Below are positions 38,104 to 46,130 of a stretch of DNA of 64,000 nt, piece after piece. How positions within the stretch are numbered: position 1 is the stretch's first letter; the number at the start of each line of letters is the position of its first letter. A program made the position numbers and the translations under genes. This DNA is from Variovorax sp. J22G73 (GTDB lineage: Bacteria; Pseudomonadota; Gammaproteobacteria; Burkholderiales; Burkholderiaceae_C), in NCBI RefSeq assembly GCF_030317035.1, contig NZ_JASZYK010000014.1, positions 1 to 64,000 on the forward strand, given 5' to 3'. The notes beneath the pieces are model-generated. The model saw only the letters and a list, made by a program, of their open reading frames with translations, was not told the origin of the DNA and searched no databases.

Positions 38104-39114
38104 TCACCATGTCAGCACGATCTTGCCGATGTGCTGGTTCGATTCCATGAGCGTGTGTGCCTGCGCCGCGCCACTCGCCGCAGCGCCAGGTTCACCCACC
38201 GCCGCAAAGCTGCTGTGGATCACGGGCTTGATGGCACCGCTTTCGAGCAACGGCCAGACCTTCTCTCGCAGCGCCTTGGCGATCGCGCCCTTGAACGCCA
38301 CCGGCCGGGGCCGCAGCGTCGAGCCGGTGATCGTGAGACGCCTGCGCAGCACGAGGCCTGCATTGATCTCGCTCTTCACCCCGCCCTGCACTGCGATGAT
38401 CACGAGCCGGCCGTCTTCGGCCAGGCATTCGATCTCGCGCGCCACGTAGTCGCCAGCGACCATGTCGAGCACCACGTCCACGCCTTTGCCGCCGGTCAGC
38501 TTCTTCGCCTGTTCGACGAAATCGCTGGTGCGGTAGTTGATGGCATGGTCGGCGCCGAGCTTCTTGCAGGCTTCGCACTTGTCGTCGCTGCCGGCCGTGA
38601 CGATCACGGTCGCACCGAGCGCCTTGGCGATCTGGATCGCCGTGACGCCGATGCCGCTCGAGCCACCGTGGATCAGCAGCGTCTCGCCCTTTTGCAGGCG
38701 GCCGCGCTCGAACACATTGCTCCAGACGGTGAAGAAGGTCTCGGGCAGCGAGGCCGCGTCGGCATCGCTCCAGCCCTTGGGCACCGGCAGGCATTGCACC
38801 ACGGGCGCCACGCACAGCTCGGCATAGCCACCACCCGCGATCAACGCGCAGACGTGATCGCCGATCTTGAAGCCCGCTTCGGCAAGTGCCGCGGCGTCGC
38901 CCGACACGATCTCGCCGGCCACCTCGAGGCCCGGCAGGTCGGACGCACCCGGCGGCACCGGGTAGTGGCCCATGCGCTGCAGCACGCCGGGGCGATTGAC
39001 GCCACTCGCCGCAACGCGGATCAGCAGTTCGCCCGCGCCGGCCACCGGGTCGGGACGCTCTGCCACGCGCAGCACCTCGGGGGCGCCGTACGAAGTGATT
39101 TCAATGGCTTTCAT
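38104..39114 (-). CDS. NAD(P)H:quinone oxidoreductase, zinc-independent MDR family
   Basis: A 336-residue medium-chain dehydrogenase/reductase of the quinone oxidoreductase (PIG3-like) type. It has the nucleotide-binding segment LLIHGGSSGIGVTAIQIAKALG near residue 145 and the N-terminal GVNRPGVLQRMGHYPVPPG typical of the group. The structural-zinc cysteine cluster of alcohol dehydrogenases is absent. It probably reduces quinones or enones with NADPH; the substrate is unknown. It lies between pnp (after a terminator) and tpiA. Confidence 0.88.
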   Translation of the reverse strand: MKAIEITSYGAPEVLRVAERPDPVAGAGELLIRVAASGVNRPGVLQRMGHYPVPPGASDLPGLEVAGEIVSGDAAALAEAGFKIGDHVCALIAGGGYAELCVAPVVQCLPVPKGWSDADAASLPETFFTVWSNVFERGRLQKGETLLIHGGSSGIGVTAIQIAKALGATVIVTAGSDDKCEACKKLGADHAINYRTSDFVEQAKKLTGGKGVDVVLDMVAGDYVAREIECLAEDGRLVIIAVQGGVKSEINAGLVLRRRLTITGSTLRPRPVAFKGAIAKALREKVWPLLESGAIKPVIHSSFAAVGEPGAAASGAAQAHTLMESNQHIGKIVLTW

Positions 39115-39169
39115 GGTCTTTCGGCCTCCAACGCCCGCAGATGGGGCGAAGCTTGCTGTTCAAAAGATT

Positions 39170-39198
39170 GCAACGGCGGCATCTGGCGCCGCCGTTGC
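39170..39198 (-). terminator. Intrinsic terminator after pnp
   Basis: GCAACGGCGGC (39170-39180) pairs perfectly with GCCGCCGTTGC (39188-39198) around a 7-base loop. Read in the pnp direction, the 11-bp stem is followed by AATCTTTTG, a T-rich tail. It lies 8 bases beyond the pnp stop codon. Confidence 0.8.
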
Positions 39199-39205
39199 GC
39201 CCTTC

Positions 39206-41527
39206 TTACTCCTGAGGCTCGCGCGGGGCCTGTTGCTGCTCGCCGGCCGGGGCCTGCGGCTGCTCGTTGCGCGGCTGCTGTTGCTGCTCGTTGTTGAAGC
39301 GCGGTGCGCGCTCGCCACGATCACCACCACGGTCGCCGCGGTCGCCACGGTCCGAACGTTCGCGGCGGTCGCCGCCACGGTCACCGCGGTCTTCACGCGG
39401 CGGGCGCTCGCTGTATTCCATGCCGGCCGGACGCTCGGTCAGTGCCTTCATGGACAGCTTGACGCGGCCCTTTTCGTCGGTCTCGAGAACCTTGACCTTC
39501 ACGATCTGGCCTTCGCTCAGGTAGTCGGTCACCTTCTCGACGCGCTCGTGCGCGATCTGGCTGATGTGCAGCAGGCCGTCCTTGCCGGGCAGCAGGTTGA
39601 TGAGCGCGCCGAAGTCCAGGATCTTGGTGACCGGGCCTTCGTAGACCTTGCCGATTTCGACTTCGGCCGTGATCTGCTCGATGCGCTTCTTGGCCAGCTC
39701 GGCCTTTTCGGGATCGGTGGACGCGATGGTGATGAGGCCCGGATCTTCATCGGAGATGTTGATCGTCGTGCCGGTCTCTTCCTGCAGGCCACGGATGACC
39801 GCGCCGCCCTTGCCGATCACGTCGCGGATCTTCTCGGGGTTGATGCGCATCGTGGTCAGGCGGGGCGCGAAGTTCGAAACCTCGGCTTTGGCCTCGCCCA
39901 TGGCTTCCTGCATCTTGCCCAGGATGTGCATGCGCGCTTCCTTGGCTTGCGCCAGTGCGACCTGCATGATTTCCTTCGTGATGCCCTGGATCTTGATGTC
40001 CATCTGCAGCGCGGTGATGCCGTTGGTGGTACCGGCCACCTTGAAGTCCATGTCGCCCAGGTGATCTTCATCGCCCAGGATGTCGGTCAGCACGGCGAAG
40101 CGGTTGTCTTCCTTGATCAGGCCCATGGCGATACCGGCCACGTGCGCCTTCATGGGCACGCCGGCGTCCATCAGGGACAGGCAGCCGCCGCAGACCGAAG
40201 CCATCGACGACGAGCCGTTCGACTCGGTGATTTCCGACACGACGCGAACCGTGTACGGGAACTCTTCCTTGGTCGGCAACACTGCGACGAGCGCGCGCTT
40301 GGCCAGGCGGCCGTGGCCGATTTCGCGGCGCTTGGTCGAGCCCATGCGGCCCACTTCGCCGGTGGCGAAGGGAGGCATGTTGTAGTGGAACAGGAAGCGG
40401 TCTTCGTACTCGCCGGCCAGCGCGTCGATGCGCTGCGCGTCGCGTTCGGTGCCCAGCGTGGTGATGACCAGCGCCTGCGTTTCACCGCGCGTGAACAGGG
40501 CCGAACCGTGGGTGCGGGGCAGCACCGAGTTGCGGATTTCGATGGGGCGCACGGTGCGCGTGTCGCGGCCGTCGATGCGGGGTTCGCCCGACAGGATCTG
40601 GCTGCGCACGATCTTCGATTCGATGGCGAACAGCAGGTCGCTGACCTTGCCGGCGTCGAAGGGCTCGCCGCTTTCCTTCAGCGAGGCCAGCACACCGGCG
40701 TTGGCTTCGCGCAGGGCTTGCGTGCGGGCTTGCTTGCTGCGGATTTGGTACACGGCGCGCAGCTTTTCTTCGGCCAGGCCCTTGACCTTGGCGACGAAGG
40801 CTTCGTCTTCGGCGGGTGCCTGCCAGTCCCACACCGGCTTGCCGGCGTCGCGCACGAGGTCATGGATCGCGTTGATGGCGATGTTGGCTTGTTCATGGCC
40901 GAACACCACGCCACCCAGCATGATTTCTTCGCTGAGTTGCTGAGCTTCGGACTCGACCATCAGCACGGCGGCTTGCGTGCCGGCCACGACGAGGTCCATC
41001 TGCGAATCCTTGCGGGCCGTCTGGCCCGGATTCAGCACGTACTGGCCGTTGATGTAGCCCACGCGGGCGGCACCGATGGGGCCGCTGAACGGAATGCCGG
41101 AGATTGCGAGCGCTGCGCTCACGCCGATCATGGCGGCGATGTCGGCGTCGACTTCAGGGTTGAGCGACACGGTGTGGATGACCACGTGCACTTCGTTCAG
41201 GAAGCCTTCGGGGAACAGCGGGCGGATCGGACGGTCGATCAGGCGGCTGGTCAGCGTTTCGTGTTCGCTGGGCTTGGCTTCGCGCTTGAAGAAGCTGCCG
41301 GGGATCTTGCCCGCGGCGTAGGTCTTCTCGATGTAGTCGACGGTCAGCGGAAAGAAGTCCTGGCCGGGCTTGGCCGACTTGGAGGCGACCACGGTCGCGA
41401 GGATGACGGTGCCGTCGATGTCGACCAGCACGGCGCCGTTGGCCTGGCGGGCAACTTCGCCCGTTTCCATGACGACGGTCTTGTCGCCCCACTGGAAGGA
41501 CTTGGTAACTTTGTTGAAGAGGCTCAT
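39206..41527 (-). CDS. pnp: Polyribonucleotide nucleotidyltransferase
   Basis: A 773-residue PNPase, the phosphorolytic 3'-to-5' exoribonuclease of the degradosome. Domains in order are RNase PH-1, the helical domain, RNase PH-2 (with ESNGSSSMASVCGG and DILGDEDHLGDMDFKVAG), KH (GKGGAVIRGLQEETG) and S1 (GLLHISQIAHERVEKV). It is longer than the E. coli enzyme because of a tail of about 70 residues rich in Arg, Gly, Asp and Gln with RGDRGG repeats. A strong leader hairpin precedes the gene, and rpsO lies upstream as in E. coli. Confidence 0.97.
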   Translation of the reverse strand: MSLFNKVTKSFQWGDKTVVMETGEVARQANGAVLVDIDGTVILATVVASKSAKPGQDFFPLTVDYIEKTYAAGKIPGSFFKREAKPSEHETLTSRLIDRPIRPLFPEGFLNEVHVVIHTVSLNPEVDADIAAMIGVSAALAISGIPFSGPIGAARVGYINGQYVLNPGQTARKDSQMDLVVAGTQAAVLMVESEAQQLSEEIMLGGVVFGHEQANIAINAIHDLVRDAGKPVWDWQAPAEDEAFVAKVKGLAEEKLRAVYQIRSKQARTQALREANAGVLASLKESGEPFDAGKVSDLLFAIESKIVRSQILSGEPRIDGRDTRTVRPIEIRNSVLPRTHGSALFTRGETQALVITTLGTERDAQRIDALAGEYEDRFLFHYNMPPFATGEVGRMGSTKRREIGHGRLAKRALVAVLPTKEEFPYTVRVVSEITESNGSSSMASVCGGCLSLMDAGVPMKAHVAGIAMGLIKEDNRFAVLTDILGDEDHLGDMDFKVAGTTNGITALQMDIKIQGITKEIMQVALAQAKEARMHILGKMQEAMGEAKAEVSNFAPRLTTMRINPEKIRDVIGKGGAVIRGLQEETGTTINISDEDPGLITIASTDPEKAELAKKRIEQITAEVEIGKVYEGPVTKILDFGALINLLPGKDGLLHISQIAHERVEKVTDYLSEGQIVKVKVLETDEKGRVKLSMKALTERPAGMEYSERPPREDRGDRGGDRRERSDRGDRGDRGGDRGERAPRFNNEQQQQPRNEQPQAPAGEQQQAPREPQE

Positions 41528-41596
41528 TTTCGCTCCTGTTTTAATAGCAGACCACACAGGATCTGCAAGGGCCGGAGGCTTCTCAGAACACGATGC

Positions 41597-41632
41597 CATT
41601 CCAGTGAAGATCGCCCGAACTTCATTGGAATG
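41597..41632 (-). promoter_or_regulatory. Leader hairpin of pnp, candidate RNase III site
   Basis: A 13-position stem (41597-41609 with 41620-41632) lies about 70 bases before the pnp start in its 5' leader. It is perfect except for one position, which is an A-C mismatch in the RNA. In E. coli, RNase III cuts a pnp leader hairpin and PNPase then represses its own synthesis. The position suggests the same here; the function is inferred. Confidence 0.6.
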
Positions 41633-41679
41633 ACACAGCTTCGCTCTGCTTGGGCACTCCGAAAAGTGGATCGCGAAGT

Positions 41680-41719
41680 AAAAAACGCCTGAGCTAGCGG
41701 ACTAACCCAGGCGTTTTTT
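41680..41719. terminator. Intrinsic terminator after rpsO
   Basis: AAAAAACGCCTG (41680-41691) pairs perfectly over 12 bp with CAGGCGTTTTTT (41708-41719). In the rpsO direction the stem is GC-rich at its core and ends in a run of Us. It begins 14 bases after the rpsO stop. The symmetric A and T runs would also work on the opposite strand. Some readthrough into pnp is likely, as in the enteric rpsO-pnp pair. Confidence 0.9.
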
Positions 41720-41732
41720 CATGCGATTCGAA

Positions 41733-41999
41733 TTACTTGCGCAGACCCAGCTTGGCGATCAGCGCGGTGTAACGGTCGGCGTCCTTGGACTTGAGGTAGT
41801 CCAGGAGCTTGCGGCGGCGGCTCACCATGCGCAGCAGACCGCGACGGCCGTGGTGGTCCTTGGCGTGAGTCTTGAAGTGGGGGGTGAGCTCGTTGATACG
41901 GGCGGTCAGCAGTGCGACTTGCACTTCGGGGCTGCCAGTGTCGTTGGCGGCGCGGGCGTTGTCCTTGACGACTTCGGCCTTGATGGAGGCTGCGATCAT
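41733..41999 (-). CDS. rpsO: 30S ribosomal protein S15
   Basis: An 88-residue S15 matching the family length, with typical blocks TGSPEVQVALLTARINELTPHFKTH and the C-terminal RRKLLDYLKSKD (given here in part). It binds the central domain of 16S rRNA early in 30S assembly. A TATAAT box lies upstream and a strong terminator follows. Confidence 0.97.
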   Translation of the reverse strand: MIAASIKAEVVKDNARAANDTGSPEVQVALLTARINELTPHFKTHAKDHHGRRGLLRMVSRRRKLLDYLKSKDADRYTALIAKLGLRK

Positions 42000-42087
42000 G
42001 TTTGATTTCCTTGTTCCGGGATGTTTGACTTGCGGTGAGCGCTGGAACTGCCCTCACCGTGCGCCTTGCGGCATGCAAAGCCTCGGG

Positions 42088-42093
42088 ATTATA
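42088..42093 (-). promoter_or_regulatory. Candidate -10 box for rpsO
   Basis: The minus strand reads TATAAT, a perfect -10 hexamer, about 90 bases before the rpsO start in otherwise GC-rich DNA. No good -35 hexamer sits at 16-18 bases, so the promoter may depend on other contacts. A leader of about 80 bases would allow S15 autoregulation. Confidence 0.5.
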
Positions 42094-42173
42094 GCCCGGG
42101 GACTTTCAGCGGGCTTTCACCTCCCCTTTTCGCCTCTTTCGTGCCAGCTCAACGCCCACATCAAGCCCCGTGA

Positions 42174-43343
42174 TCAGCTCGCCCGCGACTGCTCCGCCAG
42201 CCAGGTGCGCAGCCGCTCCACGCCCCGCACCAGCCGCTGCGGGTCCTTCGACGCGAAGCACCAGCGCAGCCAGCCCTGCGCCTCGGGCGCGAAGGCGTTG
42301 CCAGGCGCGAGCCCCAGGGCGGCCTCGGCCACCAGCCGCTTCGCCACCTCCAGCGAATCGCCGAAACCCTCGAGCCGGAAGAAGGCATACATGCCGCCCT
42401 TGGCCGGCGCCACCTGCACGCCCGGCAAGGCCGCCAGCAGCGGCACCAGCGTGTCGCGGCACTGCTTCAGGTGCGCCACCACGCGCGGCGTGATCTCGCC
42501 CGTGTGTTCGATGGCGGCAATGGCCGCGCGCTGCGTGAACACGCTGGCGCACGAGGTGTTGAACTCGATCAGCTTGCCGATGCCCTCCACCATCGCGGGC
42601 GGCAGCACCAGCCAGCCCAGGCGCCATCCGGTCATCAGGAAGCTCTTCGAGAAACTGTGCGTCACCACGAGCCGGTCGTCGGCCTTCGAGATGTCCAGGA
42701 AGCTGGGCGCGCAGCCGTTGGGCGTGGGCTCGTAGTACAGGCGCTCGTACACCTCGTCGGCCAGGATCCAGGTGCCGGTGTGGCGGCAGTGGTCGAGCAC
42801 GGCCTGCTGCTCGTCGCGCGTCATGGTCCAGCCCGTGGGGTTGTTGGGCGCGTTGACGATCAGCAGCTTCGTGTTCGACGTGACGGCCGCGCGCAGCGAC
42901 TGCAGGTCGAGCGTCCATTGCCCGTTCACCGGCACCAGCGGCAGCGTGCGCACCTGCGCGCCCATGATCGCGGGCTGCGCCGTCAGGTTGGGCCACACCG
43001 GCGTCACCGCGACCACCTCGTCGCCCGCGTCGACCAGCGCCTGCACCGCGAGCATCAGCGCGCTCACGCCGCCAGATGTGACGGCGATGCGCGACGCATC
43101 CACCGCCGGATGCAGCGCGCTGGTGTAGCGCGCGATGGCCTCGCGCAGCTCGGGCAGCCCGAGGTTGTGCGAGTAGAAAGTCTCGCCTCGCTGCAGCGAC
43201 TCGATGGCCGCCTGGCGGATCACCTCGGGCGTGACTTCGTCGCTTTCGCCGAACCAGAAGGCCAGCACGTCGTCGCGGCCCATGCCGGCATTGGCGACTT
43301 CGCGGATCTTCGAGGCTTCGAGGTTGTGGATGGCTTCACGCAT
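42174..43343 (-). CDS. PLP-dependent class I/II aminotransferase
   Basis: A 389-residue fold-type I aminotransferase of the aspartate aminotransferase superfamily. The substrate/PLP block VNAPNNPTGWTMTRDE and the Schiff-base lysine in SFSKSFLMTGWRLGW (near residue 232) are intact. Substrate specificity cannot be assigned. It lies 29 bases downstream of a LivK-like binding-protein gene, so the two may form a small operon linking amino acid uptake with transamination. Confidence 0.85.
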   Translation of the reverse strand: MREAIHNLEASKIREVANAGMGRDDVLAFWFGESDEVTPEVIRQAAIESLQRGETFYSHNLGLPELREAIARYTSALHPAVDASRIAVTSGGVSALMLAVQALVDAGDEVVAVTPVWPNLTAQPAIMGAQVRTLPLVPVNGQWTLDLQSLRAAVTSNTKLLIVNAPNNPTGWTMTRDEQQAVLDHCRHTGTWILADEVYERLYYEPTPNGCAPSFLDISKADDRLVVTHSFSKSFLMTGWRLGWLVLPPAMVEGIGKLIEFNTSCASVFTQRAAIAAIEHTGEITPRVVAHLKQCRDTLVPLLAALPGVQVAPAKGGMYAFFRLEGFGDSLEVAKRLVAEAALGLAPGNAFAPEAQGWLRWCFASKDPQRLVRGVERLRTWLAEQSRAS

Positions 43344-43372
43344 GGTTCGGGGTCCTGTGGTTCATCGATCGA

Positions 43373-44692
43373 TCAAGGTCTTTTCATCTTGCACGAGGTC
43401 GGCAGTTCGGCGCGCTCGGCGGCAATGGTCTTCACCACGCGAAAGCCGTAGCCCGAGCCCTCGACGTCGAACTGCACGCCCGGGCGGCCCTGCCGGTCCA
43501 TCACGCCGACCACGAGCTGCTGCTGGAACTGGTGGTCGGCGGCGCGCATGCGTCCGCGCTGGCCGTACAGGCTCACGTCGGCCTGCTCGAGGGCGCGCGC
43601 GACCGGCACCGCATCGACGCTCCCGGCACGCTCGATGGCCTGCGCGAGCGCCTCGACCAGCAGCTGCAGCCGCATGTGCACATAGTCGTCGGCCGGCTTG
43701 GGAAAGCGCGTGCGAAAGGCGCGATAGAACGCCTCCGACTGCGAGGTCTGCACATTGGGCAGCCAGTCGGCCACCGCCACCACGCGGCCGATGCCCGCGT
43801 CGCCGATGGCCGCGGGCGCACCCAGCGCGTTGCCGTAGAAGGTATAGAAGGTGCCGTTGAAACCCGCCTCGCGCGCCGCCTTCACCAGCAGCGTGAGGTC
43901 GTTGCCCCAGTTGCCCGTGACCACGGCCTGCGCGCCGCTCGCGATGATCTTCGTGGCGTAGGGCGCGAAGTCTTTCACCTTGCCCATCGGGTGCAGCTCG
44001 TCGCCCACGATGTCCACGTCGGGCCGCTGCACGCCGAGCTGCCGGCGCGCCTCGCGCAGCACGGCCTGGCCGAAGCTGTAGTCCTGCCCGATGAGGTACA
44101 CGCGCTTGAGCGACGCGTCGTCCTTCACCGCCGACATCAGCGCGGCCACGCGCATGTCGGCATGCGCGTCGAAGCGAAAGTGCCAGAAGCTGCAGCGCTC
44201 GTTCGTCAGCACCGGATCGACCGCGGCGTAGTTGAGAAAGATCACGCGCCGCGACGGGTCGCGCTCGTTGTTCTTGTCGATGGCAGCGACCAGCGCCGAC
44301 GCGGTGGCCGACGAGTTGCCCTGCAGCACGATGCGCGCGCCGTCGTCCATGGCCGCGCGCAGTGCGGAGAGCGCCTCTTCGTTCTGGCCCTTGCTGTCGT
44401 ACCGGTCGAGCTGCAACGGCCGCGCACCGCCCGGCACGCCGGGCAGCTTGATGCCGCCGCGCGCATTCACGCGCTCCACCGCCCACAGCAGGTTGCGGAA
44501 CACCGCTTCACCGGTGTTGGCGAAGGGGCCGCTCATGCTTTCGATGAGGGCCAGGCGGATGGGTGCGGGAGGTGCGGAAGGTGTGGACGGTACGGCGGAA
44601 GCCGCCTGCGCGAGCGCGGCGAAGGGCTTCGCGCATAGCGCCAGCGCCGCGAATTTCAAGGCCTCGCGACGCCAAATAAAGGGGGGATTCAT
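43373..44692 (-). CDS. LivK-like ABC transporter substrate-binding protein
   Basis: A 439-residue type I periplasmic binding protein of the Leu/Ile/Val family. It has an arginine-pair signal (WRREALKFAALALCA) ending near ALAQA, and the N-terminal fold block IRLALIESMSGPFANTGEAVFRN (in part). No permease or ATPase gene is adjacent, so it either shares a distant transporter or acts as a sensor. The start MNPPFIWRR is used; an upstream in-frame methionine would lengthen the signal oddly. It is divergent from the hsp20 gene. Confidence 0.82.
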   Translation of the reverse strand: MNPPFIWRREALKFAALALCAKPFAALAQAASAVPSTPSAPPAPIRLALIESMSGPFANTGEAVFRNLLWAVERVNARGGIKLPGVPGGARPLQLDRYDSKGQNEEALSALRAAMDDGARIVLQGNSSATASALVAAIDKNNERDPSRRVIFLNYAAVDPVLTNERCSFWHFRFDAHADMRVAALMSAVKDDASLKRVYLIGQDYSFGQAVLREARRQLGVQRPDVDIVGDELHPMGKVKDFAPYATKIIASGAQAVVTGNWGNDLTLLVKAAREAGFNGTFYTFYGNALGAPAAIGDAGIGRVVAVADWLPNVQTSQSEAFYRAFRTRFPKPADDYVHMRLQLLVEALAQAIERAGSVDAVPVARALEQADVSLYGQRGRMRAADHQFQQQLVVGVMDRQGRPGVQFDVEGSGYGFRVVKTIAAERAELPTSCKMKRP

Positions 44693-44816
44693 TGTCTTGA
44701 AACGCCTGCCGATGCGCCTAGATGAGGTGTCAAGCGGCACTCACGATTGAACGGCCGCGCAGTGTAAGGGACACACATTCCTTGTCCCCATTGTGTTGAT
44801 TCAGGAGTTCTTCATC

Positions 44817-45188
44817 ATGTTTTTTGCCCCCACCCTTCGCACCGCCCGCTTCGCTCCCCGCGCCTACGACCAGGCCTTCGAACGCTTCGCCAGCGAGGCC
44901 TTCGCGGGTGCCCGCCGTTCGCCGCTCGTGGAGCAGGACGACACCAGCTGGACCCTGTCGCTCGACGTGCCGGGCCTTGCGCGTGAAGACCTCGTCATCA
45001 ACATCGAAGGCGCCGTGGTGCGCATCGACAGCAAGGCCGAAGCCAAGCGCCAGTTCAAGGCCGCCTACGAGCTGCCGCTGGACATCGACGTGACCGCGAG
45101 CGACGCCAAGCTCGAGAACGGCGTGCTCACGCTGAAGCTCGGCAAGCGCGTTCCCGTGAGCCAGGCCGCACAGTTGCAAATCAACTAG
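44817..45188 (+). CDS. Hsp20/alpha-crystallin family small heat-shock protein
   Basis: A 123-residue small heat-shock protein with the alpha-crystallin domain (WTLSLDVPGLAREDLVINIEG, then NGVLTLKLGKRVP in conserved positions). It is an ATP-independent holdase. The ATG is chosen because AGGAG lies 9 bases upstream; an earlier in-frame GTG at 44793 would precede that site. The last residues QLQIN resemble the C-terminal I/L-x-I anchor. A 6-bp leader hairpin (44768-44773 with 44783-44788) is present, but no clear heat-shock promoter was found. Confidence 0.88.
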   Translation: MFFAPTLRTARFAPRAYDQAFERFASEAFAGARRSPLVEQDDTSWTLSLDVPGLAREDLVINIEGAVVRIDSKAEAKRQFKAAYELPLDIDVTASDAKLENGVLTLKLGKRVPVSQAAQLQIN

Positions 45189-45198
45189 TTCGACCTAA

Positions 45199-45319
45199 GC
45201 CCACAAGAAGAAAGTGTCAGTAAACGTTCCTTTTGACTTTGAACATGCTCCCTATTCACAATAGGGCCGCATAACGTCACATCATGTGACGTTTTCTTAG
45301 TACTTTCTTCTTCGTGGGC
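45199..45319. repeat. Nested inverted-repeat element
   Basis: GCCCACAAGAAGAAAGT (45199-45215) is mirrored by ACTTTCTTCTTCGTGGGC (45302-45319), differing by one extra base. Inside are two further hairpins: CCCTAT/ATAGGG (45250-45266) and a near-perfect 21-base palindrome (45273-45293). The AT content is well above that of its neighbours. A possible promoter (TTGACT at 45233, CACAAT at 45257, 18-base spacer) also lies inside. It could be a small mobile element, a structured RNA or combined terminator and promoter signals. Confidence 0.65.
45273..45299 (+). terminator. Candidate terminator downstream of hsp20
   Basis: AACGTCACAT (45273-45282) and ATGTGACGTT (45284-45293) form a perfect inverted repeat around one base, or an 8-bp stem with a 5-base loop. 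It is followed by TTCTTAG, giving a short T-rich tail in the rightward direction. It lies 85 bases after the hsp20 stop. Confidence 0.55.
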
Positions 45320-45377
45320 GTCTCGTAAACGCATCGAGTTCCATGACGGTGCGGGTCGGGTGCCCCCTCACGGCACC

Positions 45378-46130
45378 ATGCAAACACATCTCCAACCCGC
45401 CCATCCCAACGAACAGTCCGACACGCTCCTGATCTTCCTGCCAGGCGCGTACCTCAAGCCCGACGAATTCGAGCGCGAAGGTTTCATTGCCGCCGTGCGC
45501 GAACGCCACCTGGCGGCCGACGCGCTGCTGGTCGACGCCGACGTCTCTTACTACTACGAGCAGACGCTCAGCGAGCGGCTGCACGCCGACGTCATCGAGC
45601 CGCAGCGCGCCAAGGGCTACAAGTCGATCTGGCTGGTGGGCATTTCCATCGGCGGCTTCGGCGCCTTGATTCATGAACTGGCGCGACCGGGCTCAGTCGA
45701 CGGCATCGTGGCGCTGGCGCCCTACCTGGGCCGGCGCGTGCTCGGCGCGGAAATCAAGAAGGCCGGCGGCCTTCGCATGTGGCAGGCCCCCACCGGCCCG
45801 CAGCCCGATGAGGAACCCGACCGCAAGCTGTGGCCCTTCTTCCAGCAGTACCTGCAGGACCAGCCCGTCAAGAACCTGCCGCCGCTGTACCTGGGCTTTG
45901 GCCTGGAAGACCGCTTCGTCAACAACCACAAGCTGCTGGCCGACGCCCTGCCCTCGGGCCAGGTGTTCACCACCGAAGGCGGCCACGACTGGCCGCAATG
46001 GCGCCAGCTGTGGCGCAACATGCTCGACGTGTTGCCGCTGCCTTCGAGCGCCCGCGCGCGTCAGCCGCTTACGCAGTCTCCGGTATCGGCGGCTCGGCCG
46101 ACAGCATCGCCATGGGCCATCGCGGCTTGA
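45378..46130 (+). CDS. Alpha/beta-fold hydrolase
   Basis: A 250-residue alpha/beta hydrolase without a signal peptide. The nucleophile elbow is GISIGG (serine near residue 90). The probable acid is the Asp of GLEDRF and the base the His of GGHDWPQW near the C-terminus. The substrate is unknown. The start MQTHLQPAH is preferred to a GTG-type start 18 bases earlier. Its 3' end overlaps the convergent tsaD gene by 62 bases, and the last 30 or so residues are low-complexity, so the ancestral stop may have been earlier. Confidence 0.78.
   Translation: MQTHLQPAHPNEQSDTLLIFLPGAYLKPDEFEREGFIAAVRERHLAADALLVDADVSYYYEQTLSERLHADVIEPQRAKGYKSIWLVGISIGGFGALIHELARPGSVDGIVALAPYLGRRVLGAEIKKAGGLRMWQAPTGPQPDEEPDRKLWPFFQQYLQDQPVKNLPPLYLGFGLEDRFVNNHKLLADALPSGQVFTTEGGHDWPQWRQLWRNMLDVLPLPSSARARQPLTQSPVSAARPTASPWAIAA

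Noticed and set aside
44793..44816. GTG start for the small heat-shock protein
   Set aside because: AGGAG at 44803-44807 fits only the ATG at 44817.
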